This document shows, one piece after another, positions 12,232 to 28,832 of a DNA stretch of 64,000 nucleotides. Within the stretch, counting starts at the first letter, position 1; each line of letters starts with the position of its first letter. Location of the stretch: contig OZ038422.1 of assembly GCA_964036155.1 (NCBI GenBank), forward strand, positions 49,437,201 to 49,501,200, given 5' to 3'. The notes below the pieces were generated by a model. The model saw nothing but the letters and a program-made list of their open reading frames with translations. It was not told the DNA's origin and did not search any database. The position numbers and the translations under genes are program-made. The stretch comes from Diploscapter coronatus. Lineage: Eukaryota > Nematoda > Chromadorea > Rhabditida > Rhabditidae.

Positions 12232-15200
12232 CTGGGGGGTTGCAAGACTCTGGAATTAGCTAGTCTTTGAAGAAAAGAAGAAGTAGAGATTTTCTGAGGG
12301 TTGTAAATTTTGCTATTTTCTTTTTCTTGTGGGCGGGTCATTAACGATGCGCGCGAGCGTCAGAAAATGTGCGAAGACATCGTAAAAGTTGATGCAGAAA
12401 GCAACCTGTAGCTTCGGTCTATTATTAAATTTAAAGACGCATTATGTACAGTGTAAAGATCGGTGCACTTATTGATTAGGATATAATGAAGTCCACCTTT
12501 TGTGCGGCGCTCATATCGTGCTGCAACTCATCTGTGCCCCCCAGCAGTTGCCGAAGCATAAAACCTAAAATCCAATTTTCAGTATACGATTTTTTGACTT
12601 CGATAAATTCTCCACGATAAATTCGAAAGTTTAGGAGATCTGACGTAAATCTTATTTAAGCCCTCTCGACTTGGGCCATGCAAATGACTCTGCGACACGC
12701 AATATGCGGCTATGCAGCCAAATCCAAGTTACCAGCTAGAGGAACTATTTCAACTCGAAGAAATTGCCATAATATTGATCGTTTTTTGAGAAAATCGATA
12801 CTGTAAATGTGAGTCTGGGCACAGACGCACAAACGATGCTAGTTGGTGATAATTTTTGAATTGCATCGGAATGTTGGAGTGTGGGTGAGAGAGTGCAGAG
12901 AATGAAGAGAGGGGAAGAGAAGCAAAAATGAGAGGGAAAGAATGACTGATGATCGATGTTATAGCAGGGAGTAGAGAGTGTACGGTGTGTGGTTTGAAAG
13001 ACAACAGGCTGATTAGAGGTTTAGAGAATGGGAAAATAGTAAGTGGTTTTGAGAGATGAAGATACAAAATTATAGAGAAACAGTAACTAAATGAAGGCCA
13101 TTGTATTGGCCTCAATATAATGAGTACTATATTATATCCAGGGGATAGATTACTAATTCCGTATAATTGCATGGATTTTGAAGAAAATATATATTTTTGC
13201 GCAATTTAAAATTTCGAAGTAAACAAACAAGTGACTCTCTCGACAGTACAGCATTGCAGTGGAGCACTCTAAAGTCTAAGAGAAGAAGAAGAGTATAAAT
13301 TCCACGATCTGGGCCCTCGACCTATTGATTTTGCACAGACACAAGGCACAACGTTGGTTTGTCTACGCTCAAAGCGACAGTAAATCAAAGAGAAGAAATA
13401 GTGTGGGAAAGTTAGACATTGACAGACACGCGGAAAACAACGAAATAGTAGACAAAACAGAGAGGCCGTTAGAGATAGAGAATTGTCAAAGTCCTCGAAT
13501 ATACCGAATAACCGAATACACAAATGGGCAAAGGGTTTCGGTTTCTCTATCTTTTCACTCTATTAAATCACTTTATCTCTCACCTATGCTCTACTAATCT
13601 AAATCATCTGCAAATTGCATGTTCTCTCGCTACCTACACACACATTTTAAATCGGACTCCATGGCCCTGGCGCGGTGCATACATTATATGTCCCAGTCCC
13701 CAGTCCATATATGAATTCGCATTTCTCTCCGCGATTTTCCTACTCTCTAGTTCACGTTCCATTTCTTTGTATCTCTCGAATTCAGTGTTCTCTCTTCATC
13801 GACAATCAATTCACCTCAGTCCTCAGGTTCGAATATAAATAGCCGAAGGCCCGAAAGGGTGGCCTTCAAATTCATAATCCATACGCCTATTTGGCTATGT
13901 GGTAATTTGGCCCTGTCGGCTATGCGTAAACAAGTTTTCGGTTTTGCACCTAAGTGTGAGTTCCCCCAAGTGAGTTCAATTTGAGCATCTTTCTCATTAC
14001 GTCAATTCAGGCCGAATCGCTCTTGTTCTATGGACGTAAAAATTGATTCTTTCTTTCCAAAAACAATGTTTTTATCGGTGATAAGAGAAGACGAATCACC
14101 TCGTGGAAATGTGATAAGAATGATAGAACTGAATTTACGGGAGGGGAGAACTAGCGTTGGAAAGTTGGAGATGGAAGAGGAAAGTCTAGATTTAAAGAAG
14201 CAGGGAAAACCGGGTGAAAATGACCGGTGGATGACGTTACTTGAAAGCGCTGATAGCGCAGAGAGGTAAAAATGTACGAGGTGTTAGAGAATGTGAAGAA
14301 TTTATAGATTTCGAGAAGCAGAAAAGCGAACGAGAGAGCATGGAAATGTGAGAGAGGAATAAAATGCAGAAAATACGAACAAGTTTTGAAAATGTCTGCA
14401 ATGGCGCGTCGACCGCATTACGACGAAACGCATAAATTATGGCCGCCTGCCAGTCGAAGGTAAAGAAGAAAAACGATGCTGTGATTTTTTATTACCAAAA
14501 CAAAAATCACCAGCCAGGTCTATTTTAGTAGAAAGTGGGTAGTTTAAGGGAAATCGATAATGTTTGAAAGTTGAAAAAGTGATTGATGATAAACTCTCGG
14601 AGAAATGCGAAGACATTTGATAGTAAGTCTCCTCTCCACCTCCTGAGATATGTTGCATGAACCATCCTATCATCATATCTCGTGGCTATCCACTATCAAC
14701 TCTCAACTATCATTCCTTCGTCCCTCCTTATCGCTGAAGCTATCACTTATCAGTTTGAAGTCTTCATCCCTTCTTCTCTCCACTCTCAGCCTGCCCTAGC
14801 ACTATTTCGCTCTTTAGCCTTGCGTGCAGCGAGCTAAGAGGTTGTAATGTGAAAAAGACATATAAACGCACATAGAGGACACAACATAAGGCAGAAGGCA
14901 GAGGAAGGATAGCTCGAAAAATGAGTTATGATTGATCTCTTTATCGTTTTTTCGAGATTTAAATTTGTAGATTAAACAAAGCTGAGATAAAGTCGATATG
15001 TTTACTGGAATATTGAAGGGGGCAAAGGGGATTCGACATCTGCCAACAGAGAGCGAAAGAGCGAATGAAGCAAAAGAGAATGCAGACAGACAGAGACAAT
15101 ATATAGTAAATCAACACAAATAAACTGTCCCTGTCTCTGACTATGCATTACTGGATCGATAGAACTATGACATTCATAATGAAGATCAGATTGAAGTTTA

Positions 15201-18163
15201 TATCCTCTGAGTTAATAAAACTTGCCGAATAAAATGAAGTGAAACTTTACGAGATTGAAAAAGTGAGCGTTTTTAAGATGAGACATGAACTGTGTCTGCC
15301 TGTGGTGGAAACTATGAACTGGTGAATTGCGAGTGATTTGTAGTAAAAATGCGACCTGACTGGTGCTGCTGCTGCTGACTGCGCATAGCAAAACTCGGCC
15401 AGCGGCGCCTTCGCTGCGGCCGCGCGACGCACCGAGGACCCAGGGTAAGGTCACTTGACGAGAGATAGAGACATTGTGAAGAGACCATAGAGATGCAGAA
15501 ACCAATAGAATAGACACAAAGACACAAAGATAGATCGGCTAGTAAACATTCAATACATACCATTCCACGATATACTTACTAGAGTAATTGTAGATTTTGT
15601 GAGGAGAAATAGACCGATGTAAAATTTGTCAGAAATTTAATAATGCAGTACTATACGAGTAAATGATAATCCCTGTCTCACTCCCTACCGCTTTGCCAAA
15701 TTAACCCTTTTCAAATTGTGGTATGGAAAGGGGGAGAGGAAAGGGAAAGAGGTTTACGCTCTAAGCCTCTATCGAAATATAGGCTGTTGCACTGCCTTGC
15801 AACAGGGCAACAGGTCCGAGAACCGGTATATAAAATCGATAGCCTCACACACACACACGCATGTCATATAGAAGAAGGGAAGATACTAAAATGAAGAATC
15901 AAGGGGGAGGGGGCAACCTAACATGTAATTATATTTAGGCATGCATCTTCAGCCTTAACACAGCAAGTTATATATCTTCACAAAATACGTGAGTGCTTTT
16001 CATAACTCACACATATATGAAGCGGAAAGATTTTGGAAATGAGAAACACGTGTTGAGAGTACTGCTGCAATGGCGCAATGGTAATTGGGTGAGTTCTAAT
16101 CGGAATCGATTCTCGGCTAGCTGGTTGTTTGCGAGCCAGCCATAGAGTCCAATGGCCCCCATTTATACTAATGACTATGTTGGGGGAAGTGGGCGGGGTT
16201 TGAACTGAATCAAGGACTGAAGAGGACTGAATGCAGAAGGAAAAATCCAATGAGAATCAAATGTAAATTGGCAGAATTAGTGCCAACCCCTTCTAAGAGA
16301 CAAGCTCAACCAAAACGCGGCACAAAAGTCCCCACATCCGAGACTCCAAATTCGAACATGAATTTTTCATTTTGTTGAGGCATCCAAAATCTTGGAACTT
16401 TCGCGACTGCTTTATGTGGATTTTTCGCGAAAGTATAGATGAATGTTTTGTGCAGAGAGTATATAACTAGAGCATACGATATGCTGAAATTCGAGTTGAT
16501 CTAATTATTGCGTTATTTAATCTATAGAGTTGGATATATGAAGTGCTGGCAACTTTCGAGAAGATATGAGTAAAAATCGAAAGAGTAAAGGATTTGTTGC
16601 TCGGGCGCAAAATTGTGTGAGGATTGAGTCGCGCGGCGACAGGAAATTCAATTGCCAGCGGGTCGAACCAGACATGGCTAGAATGGCAGAGAGAGAGGAA
16701 AGCACAGAGAAGCAGAAAGAATATCTCTTAACACTGGCAAAGGTCAGACATATAAAATTAGACCACGCCCACTTTGGGTATAGATTCAGAAGATCTAGAG
16801 CACATTATGAAAGTTATGATATCATTTTTTATCTCACATCTTTAAGGTATTGAAAAAAGTCGAATGTGGCGTAAAAATATTGGAAAGGTTAATCGAATTT
16901 CGCGACTGTTTTGTGCGTTTCGTGGGAGTGCAGAGTGCGTTTCTCGAGAGTGAAGAGGGACGACGAAATAGAGAAGGATAGTTGGAGAGAGCGGAGATGG
17001 AGAAAAGACAAATGCTGCAGAGAGAGCGAAGAGACATAGAGAGAAGGCAGAGAGGCAGAGAATTGATAATGATAACGAGAAAAGAAAGAAACAGACGGCT
17101 GGAAATAACGCTCTCTCCTTCTGTCTCCCCTTTGCTATTAGAGAGGCTGGTCGAGATCAATCGATAAGAGTCAACACACAAATATTCACAAAATCGCGCA
17201 GAAGAAATAGCATTTAAATTTGAGATGCTGCAGAGAGAGAATAGAAAATAGTGTGGGAAGGTTAGAGAGGATAAAGAAGAAGAGGAAAAAAGTATTAGAA
17301 GCTTGCCAGACGATAATACTCATTGAACTGAGCAGAGGGGCTTAGGTAAAAAGTTGTTGAGTTCAGATTTAAATGTAGAAGTGATTTGTAGCGAACTTGA
17401 GTTTTATCAGTAAGGAAGGGCAAGAATTACACGATTCACGACGACCTTCCTGTCACTTTGTCGTCTCGCAAACCGCATTAAAATTACTCGCAAATACTCG
17501 ATCACTCGCTGTTCAATTCGACTCAATTCGAAAGAAGTTGGCCTTCACGTTTCGTTTCCGACTTGTTTTACTTCGGAATTTACGAAAGTTCGCATGAAAC
17601 ATTTGCTTGTATGACTTCGAAATAATATTGTACATTCGAATTCGACATTTCAGTTTCTCTTCTCGAATGCTAACCTACAATCCAAGTTTTATCACTTCGA
17701 TCATGATTTATGCATTTTCCACACAGAAAGGTCATCTTCTAAATGTGTTTATTTACGACTTTCACGAGTAAAATCAATATTCCCCACATCACAGAAGTAT
17801 CATAAAACACTTAGGAAAAAGTAACAATTGCATTTAAAGTCACGATAATTTTTGAACAACCAACATATCGTAAGTCAAAAGAAAACTCGCAGAAGAGTCT
17901 TAACCGTCGAAATTCACCAAAACTATGTTAAGAAAAACTGAAATTTTAAAGAAGACAAAATCCGAGAGATCAAAAATGCTACATATCGAATTCGGAAGAT
18001 GAATTGAGGATTTGATAAATGAACAAATAGCCTTTCATATAAAATGCTCTGGTAACCGTTTTCTATGTTTCCATATGAGGAGTTATTTACATATGACGTT
18101 TGTTTGAATAAATATCATTGAAAATGCAAGATTTAGCACTAAAAGTTACGAAGATCAGCCTGG
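12232..18163. other. Gene-free, purine-rich region upstream of the zinc-finger gene
   Basis: Nearly 6 kb have no spliced gene I can support; the ORFs are short, scattered and lack domain signals. The + strand is rich in GAGAGA/GAAGAGA tracts (12880-13080, 14090-14350, 15050-15100, 16680-17070, 17228-17290). There is a CA repeat at 15847-15860 and repeated CCCGCCCAC-type boxes (12329, 16190, 16760). It may be regulatory DNA of the zinc-finger gene or hold non-coding transcripts, but I see no proof of either. Confidence 0.5.
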
Positions 18164-19227
18164 TTACCACTGAGGCATGCACTGTCTTTCTGCCCTCTCG
18201 ATTTGTGCAATGATATGCGCTAGTTTTCTTCTGATCTTCTTCTGGTCATCAGCCGTGCATTCGATTATCTAAATTCCCTCGAGTTATTAATATCAAGATT
18301 TTACGAAGTCTCTCTCACATGAGTTTGGAATCTCTGATCGATCGGCCCATCAGGCTGGTCGGGGGAGCAGGCATTCAGATAGCGACGACATTGCTGAAGA
18401 AGCGATTCTTTTATGGATTTCTAGTGATTGAATCTCTTACTTCTTTGGAATTGAGCAGATCTTCTTGCATTCTGGTGACGACATTTTCAATCAGCTGGTT
18501 AACATTGACAAGAGCAGTTTGCTGCTCGTGGGTTCGGGGAGTGTTGACAACCACCTGCAACATTTCGTCATCATCATTTAATTCATACAATTTCAAGCCG
18601 TACTTCAACAGCCTTAGTTCTAGCAGCCAATCTGTTTGTGGTCGCGTTGATGTCTTCTCGATCTCCCTGCCCGAGTCTGAGTAGATCTGTGTTCACAATC
18701 ACGTTGTTCAGAGTGTCCAGAATCTGCTCCTTTTCTTGCTCCAACAGACTTGCCGCCTCCCTGAATCCTTCTATCAGTGACAAGCGATTATATCATCTGT
18801 TCATCCAAATCGGCCCCCGCGTTACATTGTTCCCACACGTCTGTCTGCGCTCTCCCTTCTCGACTCTTTCAAGTGGTTACTAATACCTATCGCAAACAAT
18901 TTTGTGGTTAAGTTACCGGTGAACGAAGACTATTCTTGACTTTTCCGGTTTACAAAATAATTAGTGGATCAATAATCTTTGTTGGCAAAAGGAGTGACGA
19001 AAGCTTCTGGCATTTTTTATGTTCATTGTGGCTGATAACGCAATAAATTTATCTGAAGCGGTCTTTGCTCTATGCTTTTTTTTATCACAGAATGATAATA
19101 ATAGATACCTAAGTTGCTCGACTCTGCGTTCGACTTCGTCCAACAGGCCAATGACTTGCTCGTTGAAATCCTCGACGGATTTGTTCCGAACCAAAGTGAC
19201 TGGAACGACGCGAGCGTTGGCTGACAT
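18164..19227 (-). CDS. BAG2: BAG family chaperone regulator 2 homologue
   Basis: BAG2 is an Hsp70 nucleotide-exchange cofactor that inhibits CHIP ubiquitin ligase. The model starts at 19227 (MSANARVVPVTLVRNKS). An amphipathic segment, NEQVIGLLDEVERRVEQLR, splices to EAASLLEQEKEQILDTLNN. The conserved core follows (LGQGDREDINATTNRL, RTKAVEVRLEIVRNPSQ), then a Brain BAG-like C-terminal region (VNQLIENVVTRMQEDLLNS, RYLNACSPDQPDGPIDQRFQ, TADDQKKIRRKLAHIIAQIE). The stop is at 18164. Order and spacing match human BAG2. There is 1.2 kb of non-coding DNA between its start and the alpha-amylase stop at 20432. Confidence 0.93.
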
Positions 19228-20431
19228 CTAGAACTCTAGAACTGAGAGATTCAAAATAACGAAGATAAGGCTGCGAACTCGAAATGAAAACAGACAAGAC
19301 AGACAGGGCTCCCAGGCGGAAACTTTCTAAGGCAAATATGGCACTACAGAGGGCGGGGCCTAGTGACTTAGATTTTCGAAAACGACAAGAACAAGTTAGG
19401 GCGTGGCTGTTGGAAAATAAGAGGGAAAGAGCGAAAAATGAAAAGCGAACGAAATAACGAATCATTTTAGGCCTGGCCACAGGGCTGACTAAGCGCCTTG
19501 TGCAGAAGTCGAATTGATTGTCAGAAATTGGGCGACGATAAGCAGAATGATAAGGAGAAATATTTATGGGAGGAATGCAGATGATTAAATTTTTCTCATA
19601 TTTTAGGGATTAATAGGCGTCTCAGAGAGGGGTTTGTATTATTCTGGAAATAATGAATAAGTTGAGATGATAAACTAGTAAAGTGATAAGAAATCGATAA
19701 TTGCGAATTGAGAATAGGAAGGGAGGAAGAGAGCTGAAAGTGGAAAGGTGAGAGAAATGGCGAAATGAAAGAAAAGAGATGGAAAAGAAGATGGAGAAAG
19801 GAGTAAAAATGTATCTAAACAGGCGCCGACTTTTCTTTGTCACTTTTCATTTCTACTCCTGAGAATCGCTTCTTTCTGCCTACGCGCAGAGAAATGACAA
19901 TAATAGTGACAAAAAGCAAAAAGCATTCTACAAACAAGACCAATATTTATCAGTCCTTTTATAGGCCGCACAAGGAAATTTATGGTTTCAATGATAGAAG
20001 GCTTATGAAATATGAAAATCCAAGTACAGGTGATCGGCGACTTTGATATATGGAAGTGGGACAGCTTGAGAGGAAAGAGTGAGTGAGAGAGGGAGGGAGG
20101 GAGGAGATGCAGAGAGGCAGAGAACGCTCTGGGCATTGGGCACGTGTAACCCGATGTCTATCCTTAATCGCCTTCGAGGGGAACGCCCACGTAAAATTTG
20201 CATTCTTCTCCAATTCCTCTCACTTTCCACATTATTTCCTTTCTTTCGTCATTTTTTTTTCCCGCCTGACCACACCCAGCCCGAGACACATAAACAATGC
20301 GTCTTCCTGCCTGTTTTCCGACCGACAAGTTTTCAACTTTTTTCCCAAGATGACAATCATTGATTTTCGTAGAGTAACTTCATAATGACATAGAGTGATA
20401 ATTTATTCAATCATATGTATATGTACATGAC
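19228..20431. other. Intergenic, no gene seen
   Basis: This lies between the amylase 3' end and the BAG2 start, both on minus. It contains purine/pyrimidine-biased tracts around 19720-19810 and 20060-20110 and a GGGCGGGGCC box at 19351. No conserved ORF is visible. Confidence 0.55.
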
Positions 20432-23503
<3,072 letters not shown>

Positions 23504-24504
23504 TTAGGCTACCCAGATCTAAAATGCGGAACTTTAGAAACTGATGAAAGATGTAAATATTTCGAGAAGAGAAACGTTGAAGGCCATGCGGAGTCCTGAT
23601 GTGCCAATTTATTTGCGCTGATAATCAGCCGTAATTACTGATAAGTGAGAATGGATTTGCGCTTTCGTAGCCAAAAAGAGGATGATAAAAGAACAGAAAA
23701 TGTGGAAGGCACGTGAAGCGGAAAATTGATCGAAATAAATACAGAAAGTGGGCAAACACAAACAGAAAATAGCTTTTGTTTATTGTGAATCTGATATCAT
23801 GAACGCAGAATTGCATCACTCATTTTCTACAGGAAAGGAATCTGAAAAGTTACTTCTCGAAAAAAATATTGTGGATTGAAATCCTTGCATTCTTGCCCTT
23901 TATTATTTTTCAGCTACCGTAGGTCGCTCTTCATTAACTGTTGACAAGTCTTCATTCTCTGCGCATACGCGTAATTTGTTCACATAAGCGTTGCAGTTGC
24001 TATCAGTTTGAAATTAGTTTATTTTCATTTTCGATTTTCCGCATTATTTTAATTTCTAACTACTGTAACTCAATTTTGATATGCCCAGATTCGAGATTCT
24101 CCCTTCCTCTGATAATTTTGATAAACTCGGACTCGTGAAATCTTCAATTATGCATTCCTCTCCACACAAAGCTATGATTATTTGGAAGTAATTATAAAGT
24201 GTGAAATATCATTTGTTTGTCGAATAATTATGCGTGTTTCTTAATTTCTAATCCCCTGAGAATCGATAGTTTCTAGCTGAGCCCGTATAAAGCTAGGTTA
24301 GGCAGCCTTATTCGATATCGCCTCTTTTCGTCTCTTCGCGATACTTCTTCTCTAAACTCATGAATTGCTGTAATTTCTAATGTCTAAATGCGTGCATTGA
24401 ATCCTAGTTTCCTGCACTCGGGTTTGGGTTCGAGGGGTTTGTTCGTGGATTTCATATATCCCCTGACTCGTTCGATTTCAGCAGCTGGCAGTAGCAGTTT
24501 CTCG
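23504..24504. other. Divergent promoter region, amylase / cornichon
   Basis: About 1 kb of AT-rich DNA with no supported ORF lies between divergently transcribed genes. A TTTCAG acceptor at 24476-24481, 23 nt before the cornichon ATG, may be a trans-splice or 5'-UTR splice site. Confidence 0.5.
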
Positions 24505-25776
24505 ATGGCCTTCACCTTCGCGGCGTTCTGCTATTTGGTGGCCCTGATTGCAGTGGCGTTCTGCATTTTCTTCGCCATCTACACGGTGATTTGCATCGAC
24601 GAGTTGCGCACGGACTACAAGAACCCCATTGAGCAGTGCAGGAATCTCAATCAGGTTCGAATATTTTAGTTCGACTAGTTCTGGAGACTACAAGTCAACA
24701 GTGAAATTATAGTTTGAAAAAGCTCCAAGACAGCTTTCCATAGCATAGTCTGACATTTCTTGAGAATCGTTTCTTTTGAAGACAATGAGTATGTCGAATT
24801 GCAGCTGATCCTGCCCGAATACGGCATCCAAATCGTGTACACGGTGCTGTTCATCCTGAGCGCTCAAATCGTGGCCACAGTCATGAACGTGCCTCTTGCT
24901 GCATACCACATCCTTACGTGAGAATTCTCGATTAAATGCCAATTCCAAAATGAAAACTCGAGAACAACAACAACAACAAAGATTTGGGGATTATTGAATA
25001 GAATTGGAGGTGATTTGTGCTAAAATTTACGAAGAAAGCTCCTACAATTTTGGCACAAATCGCCTTCAACTCTATTGAATATGTGAAGAGTAGATTTGAC
25101 AAGAAGGAAAAAGTATTATATTTTAAAGTTTTATCATTTCCGAATTGCTAATTAAGCAAAAGTCGGATATTGTCGATGGACGATAACTCGGAATAAAGTA
25201 AAAGGGATGCGTTTCTTTTTCCCCTATTGTAGGTCACAAATTTTCCTCTATTTAATGACACGTTTCTTTATCGATTTAAAAAAAAACGATTTTTTTAAAT
25301 CAAATTTGTGTTGATTATCGATTAGTTAATTAGTTTTTTTTTAACAATATCTATAGAGGGCAATAATTGAAAAGTGCTCATGGCGAAAGTCCCGCTAATT
25401 TCGATAAAGAAACGAAGAAGATAAAAAAAATCGTCAAATGAACAATTGTATCTGCGTGCGCATTTTGAGGCTCAAATGGAGAAGAGAAAGAAACGCGTTC
25501 TTTCTGCTTTATCCCAAGTAGTCGTTTATCGACAATAAACGAATTTCTGATTTACAGTTACCTGCGTCGCCCTGTGATGTCCGGTCCTGGAATCTACGAC
25601 CCGACGACGATTCTGAATCGGAACGAGCTGACGACGGCGCTGCGCGTCTCCTGGATCAAGCTGGCCTTCTACCTCATCTCCTTCTTCTACTATCTTTATG
25701 CGTAAGATTATTATACTGTTATTTTCAACATTACTTCCATTGCAGGATGATCTACACGCTAGTGACCTCGCCCTGA
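24505..25776 (+). CDS. CNIH: Cornichon homologue (ER export cargo receptor)
   Basis: Cornichon proteins are small multipass ER membrane proteins that load cargo such as TGF-alpha-type ligands or AMPA receptors into COPII vesicles. Four exons: 24505-24654, 24805-24917, about 25557-25704 and 25746-25776. The protein begins [19 protein letters not shown], followed by [20 protein letters not shown], a second hydrophobic span around [19 protein letters not shown], the signature [17 protein letters not shown], then [20 protein letters not shown] and the end LVTSP. This is the usual length (about 147 aa) and motif order. Intron two is long because it carries a family A MITE. Confidence 0.96.
25170..25534. 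mobile_element. TA-type MITE, family A copy 2 (cornichon intron)
   Basis: A 365-bp element flanked by TA on both sides (25168-25169, 25535-25536). Its imperfect terminal inverted repeats are about 55-60 bp: TTGTCGATGGACGATAACTC at the left, TAGTCGTTTATCGACAA at the right. Arms share GCGTTTCTTT and its complement AAAGAAACGCG. Internal sequence matches the copies at 1206 and 57550 (the 57550 and 1206 copies lie in the opposite orientation). Confidence 0.85.
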
Positions 25777-26664
25777 ATTACCAAAATCGTTTCTCAATGC
25801 ACAAAAATGGACTTACGGATGCGCACTCGGTTCCCTTTCTGCCAAGCACTTTGTCGTAGCTGCTAACGTATCATTTTATTTGTATTTATTCCACAAAATA
25901 ACTCGTTTGATATGTTTCGAGAAAGGATTTTGAATGGTGAGTTTCCATCGCAATTTCATTATTTATTCAACTCTGTAACTCACATAGATGGACATCTCAA
26001 TTCATCAATTCATTAGGCCCAAATCTCCAATTTCAGTCATCTTTTTCGATTAGTTTGTCAACGAATCTCGAGCTTTTCCTAAAATATCTTTGTCAGTTTT
26101 TTCGCATGAAAATTGAAAAAGAAACTATGAAAATAAAGATTTCCAATTTTACATAATAAAAATCGCTGAAATAAATGCATACCAATGTTGTTTGCAAGAT
26201 AAGAAATAAATCGAGCTCATGCAGTAGGCTTTCGAGTCTTTTGTTAAATTGCTTTTCAAGAAAGGAATCCGGATTAACAGTAGTACCGCAATCCAATCTC
26301 TGGACTTGATTACCCCTAATTAGAGCTAATTTAGAAATTTTTGAGGAATAATTAGGTTAAAATGAAATCAATTTTTTAATAGTTTGAAGAGTCAAATCGG
26401 CTCCTGTAGAAAGTGACGTCAGCGGCCTTCAGAAGACCCGACGATGACCCGAAGCCTCGAAATAAGTATTGTGGGTGCTTCACGGAACTTCCAAATCATG
26501 TTGCGACAGTTGCAAAACTCCTTTCAGTTACAATCATCCCTCATCACTTTTGAATGTCTTCGAGAGTTGTCTGTATTATTCTCATTGAAATAAAACTATT
26601 ATTTCACATTTTATTGAATAAAATTTCTATATGAAATCTGAGATTATTATAACCAAGCTTTATT
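25777..26664. other. Intergenic between cornichon and kelch gene
   Basis: Convergent 3' ends with AT-rich sequence and no supported ORF. From about 26540 the sequence is part of a segment duplicated at 28.42-28.82 kb. Confidence 0.55.
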
Positions 26665-27935
26665 TTATATTAATTTTCCAACTTCTTGCCATTCATTCGT
26701 TTGTGGATCGTATTCCTCTATTGAATTACAATAATTTTCCCAGAAACCTTTTTGAAGTCTAAGTTAACAGATATTTCGTATAAAAATATGCAAAATCTCA
26801 ACTCACCCTCCGATTGCATACAATTTTCCGTTAGCGACAATAATCGAATGATGATATCTTGCATAATTCATATCAGCGATTCGAGAAATTCGACTGTCAG
26901 CTGGAGCTGAGGGGTCGAAACACGGGCAGGATTTTAATGCTCCTTTACTAAATATATAACAATGCATTATTTATCATACAAAAATTAACGACTTCCATCC
27001 TCCAGTTATGTAAGTTCTTCCATTTAGTGATGCAACTCCAAAAGCATCTCGTCTTTCTGAAATCTCTCCGATTTCAACCCATTCTAGTTCATCGTCTGAT
27101 AATCGATATATCTTGTCACTATCCCATCCATCAATAACTGAATATCCATAATTACAATAATGAGTATGCTATAATGTGACCGTATAAAATTTCATCGCAT
27201 GTTATTGTTCGAACTTCATTAATTGGAAAAGGAAATGTAGGTCCTGTTTGCCATTTTCCATCTATTAAAACCTGAATAAATTATTTCATGGACTTTCATT
27301 CAGTCTTCTTACATCAACTCGATTCGTATCTTTCCATATTTTAGGAATATACCCACCCAAATAATACAATTTGTCTTTGAAATAAGCAATAGATGCATAT
27401 GCACGCCATTCAGGAGGATCTGGTCCTGCAAAGAATGAAATCGAATCAAACCAATCTATTGGCTTTTGTAATATTACCTTTTGCGATTTTTCGAGTATTG
27501 TAGTCAAATATTTCAAATGACTTTTCAAAATTGTTAATTCCAAAAATCTGAAACCTAAGAAATTATTCAAAATAACGAGCATAAGAATTTACTTTGTCCT
27601 GTGTAATTGCTACTCCATATGAGCTATAACAACTGTGAAATTTTGCAATTTCTTCTACTGAGCAGGTAAATGAATTGAACAAACATATTCTTCCTTCATA
27701 TTCACCATTATTTGGATAATAAGCTAAATTATTATGAATCGTTCCAGAGTCTCTTACTTAGCTTTCAGCATAATTTCTTACGATAGAATAAAATTCTCCT
27801 CTCGAGCGCCATCGGCAGATATTTCTTGATTATTTGCATCATCCGTTTATTAGTCCAGGCCAATTGTCCCAGGTCTTTGAATTCGGGATATTCGCAGATC
27901 AGCCATATCATTTCGACTGGTAAATTGGCTAGCAT
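26665..27935 (-). CDS. F-box plus kelch-repeat protein
   Basis: Likely a substrate adaptor of an SCF-type ubiquitin ligase. The N-terminus from 27935 reads MLANLPVEMIWLICEYPEF with LAWTNKRMMQIIKKYLP, an F-box-like helix pair. Kelch blades follow in several short exons: WRAYASIAYFKDKLYYLGGY (about 27400), a blade near 27200, DAFGVASLNGRTYITGGW (about 27050) and YHHSIIVANGKLYAIGG (about 26830). It ends WQEVGKLI at 26665. Double-Gly motifs mark the blades. The start could lie one exon upstream, because TTTAG precedes this ATG by 14 nt. A truncated copy of its 3' end lies at 28.4-28.8 kb. Confidence 0.75.
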
Positions 27936-28419
27936 ATTTGTTAAGAGACCTAAACAATACAAATGGAAATAGTAAAAGAGTATTGATTGAACGAGAAAGT
28001 CTGCAATTAACGAGTTTAAAATTAATCACTGAAGAAAGGAGAATGAAACTACTAAATTGATGCTTCCCAATTTTTATCAGACTAAAAATAGATCTCTAAA
28101 CATGGTTTATCATTTAAGAATTCTAAAACTTGAAGATGCATACTGAAATAAAACTCCGTGTATTTAGTTATCGATTATAAACGACGCAAATGCACACCTC
28201 GTATTGCCAAGTATTTGCCATGATTACTAACGTTATGATATCGTTTCTATTGCTGCTGAAAGCCTGTTCAATTTCAAATAAGTTATTTGGAAGATAGAAT
28301 TGCTCATAACGTTCATTCGAATTGATAATACATAGTGTGATAACACCCGAGTTATTGAAAGGAGTTTTTTCTCGATATTTAGTTTAGCACAGAATATACT
28401 TTTAAGATATTAATAGCAT

Positions 28420-28832
28420 CACTTTTGGATTTCTTCGAGAGGTGTCTGTATCGTGTGCATTGAAATTAAATTATTATTTCACATTTTATTGAATAAAATT
28501 TCTATATGAAATCTGAGATTATTGTAATTAAGCTTTATTTAATGCTAATTTTTCCGACTTCTCGCCATTTATTCGTTTATGGATCGTATTCCTCGATTGA
28601 ATTATAAAAATCTGTTTGAAATTCAAGTTAACAAATATTTCGTATAAAGATATGTAGAATCTTAGCTCACCCTCCGATTGCATACAATTTTTCATTCGCA
28701 GTAACAAGCGAATGACGTTCTCTTTTATAATTCATATCAGCGATTCGAGAAATTCGACTGTCAACTGGAGCTGAGGGGTCGAAACACCAACAGGATTTGG
28801 ATATTTTATTAAAATAACTAAATATATAATTA
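28420..28832 (-). pseudogene. Truncated duplicate of the kelch gene 3' end
   Basis: This aligns with about 26540-26950, including the same downstream non-coding block (CACATTTTATTGAATAAAAT at 28480). It keeps the last kelch blade (RHSLVTANEKLYAIGG) and SRISRIADMNY. It has small indels near 28605, and the homology stops where a TIR hairpin begins at 28833. No F-box or upstream blades follow, so it is probably a dead partial duplication. Confidence 0.7.

Noticed and set aside
13838..13930. GC-rich inverted repeats around GAAGGCC...GGCCTTC considered as a tRNA or microRNA
   Set aside because: The stem is only about 7 bp, with no cloverleaf or extended hairpin.
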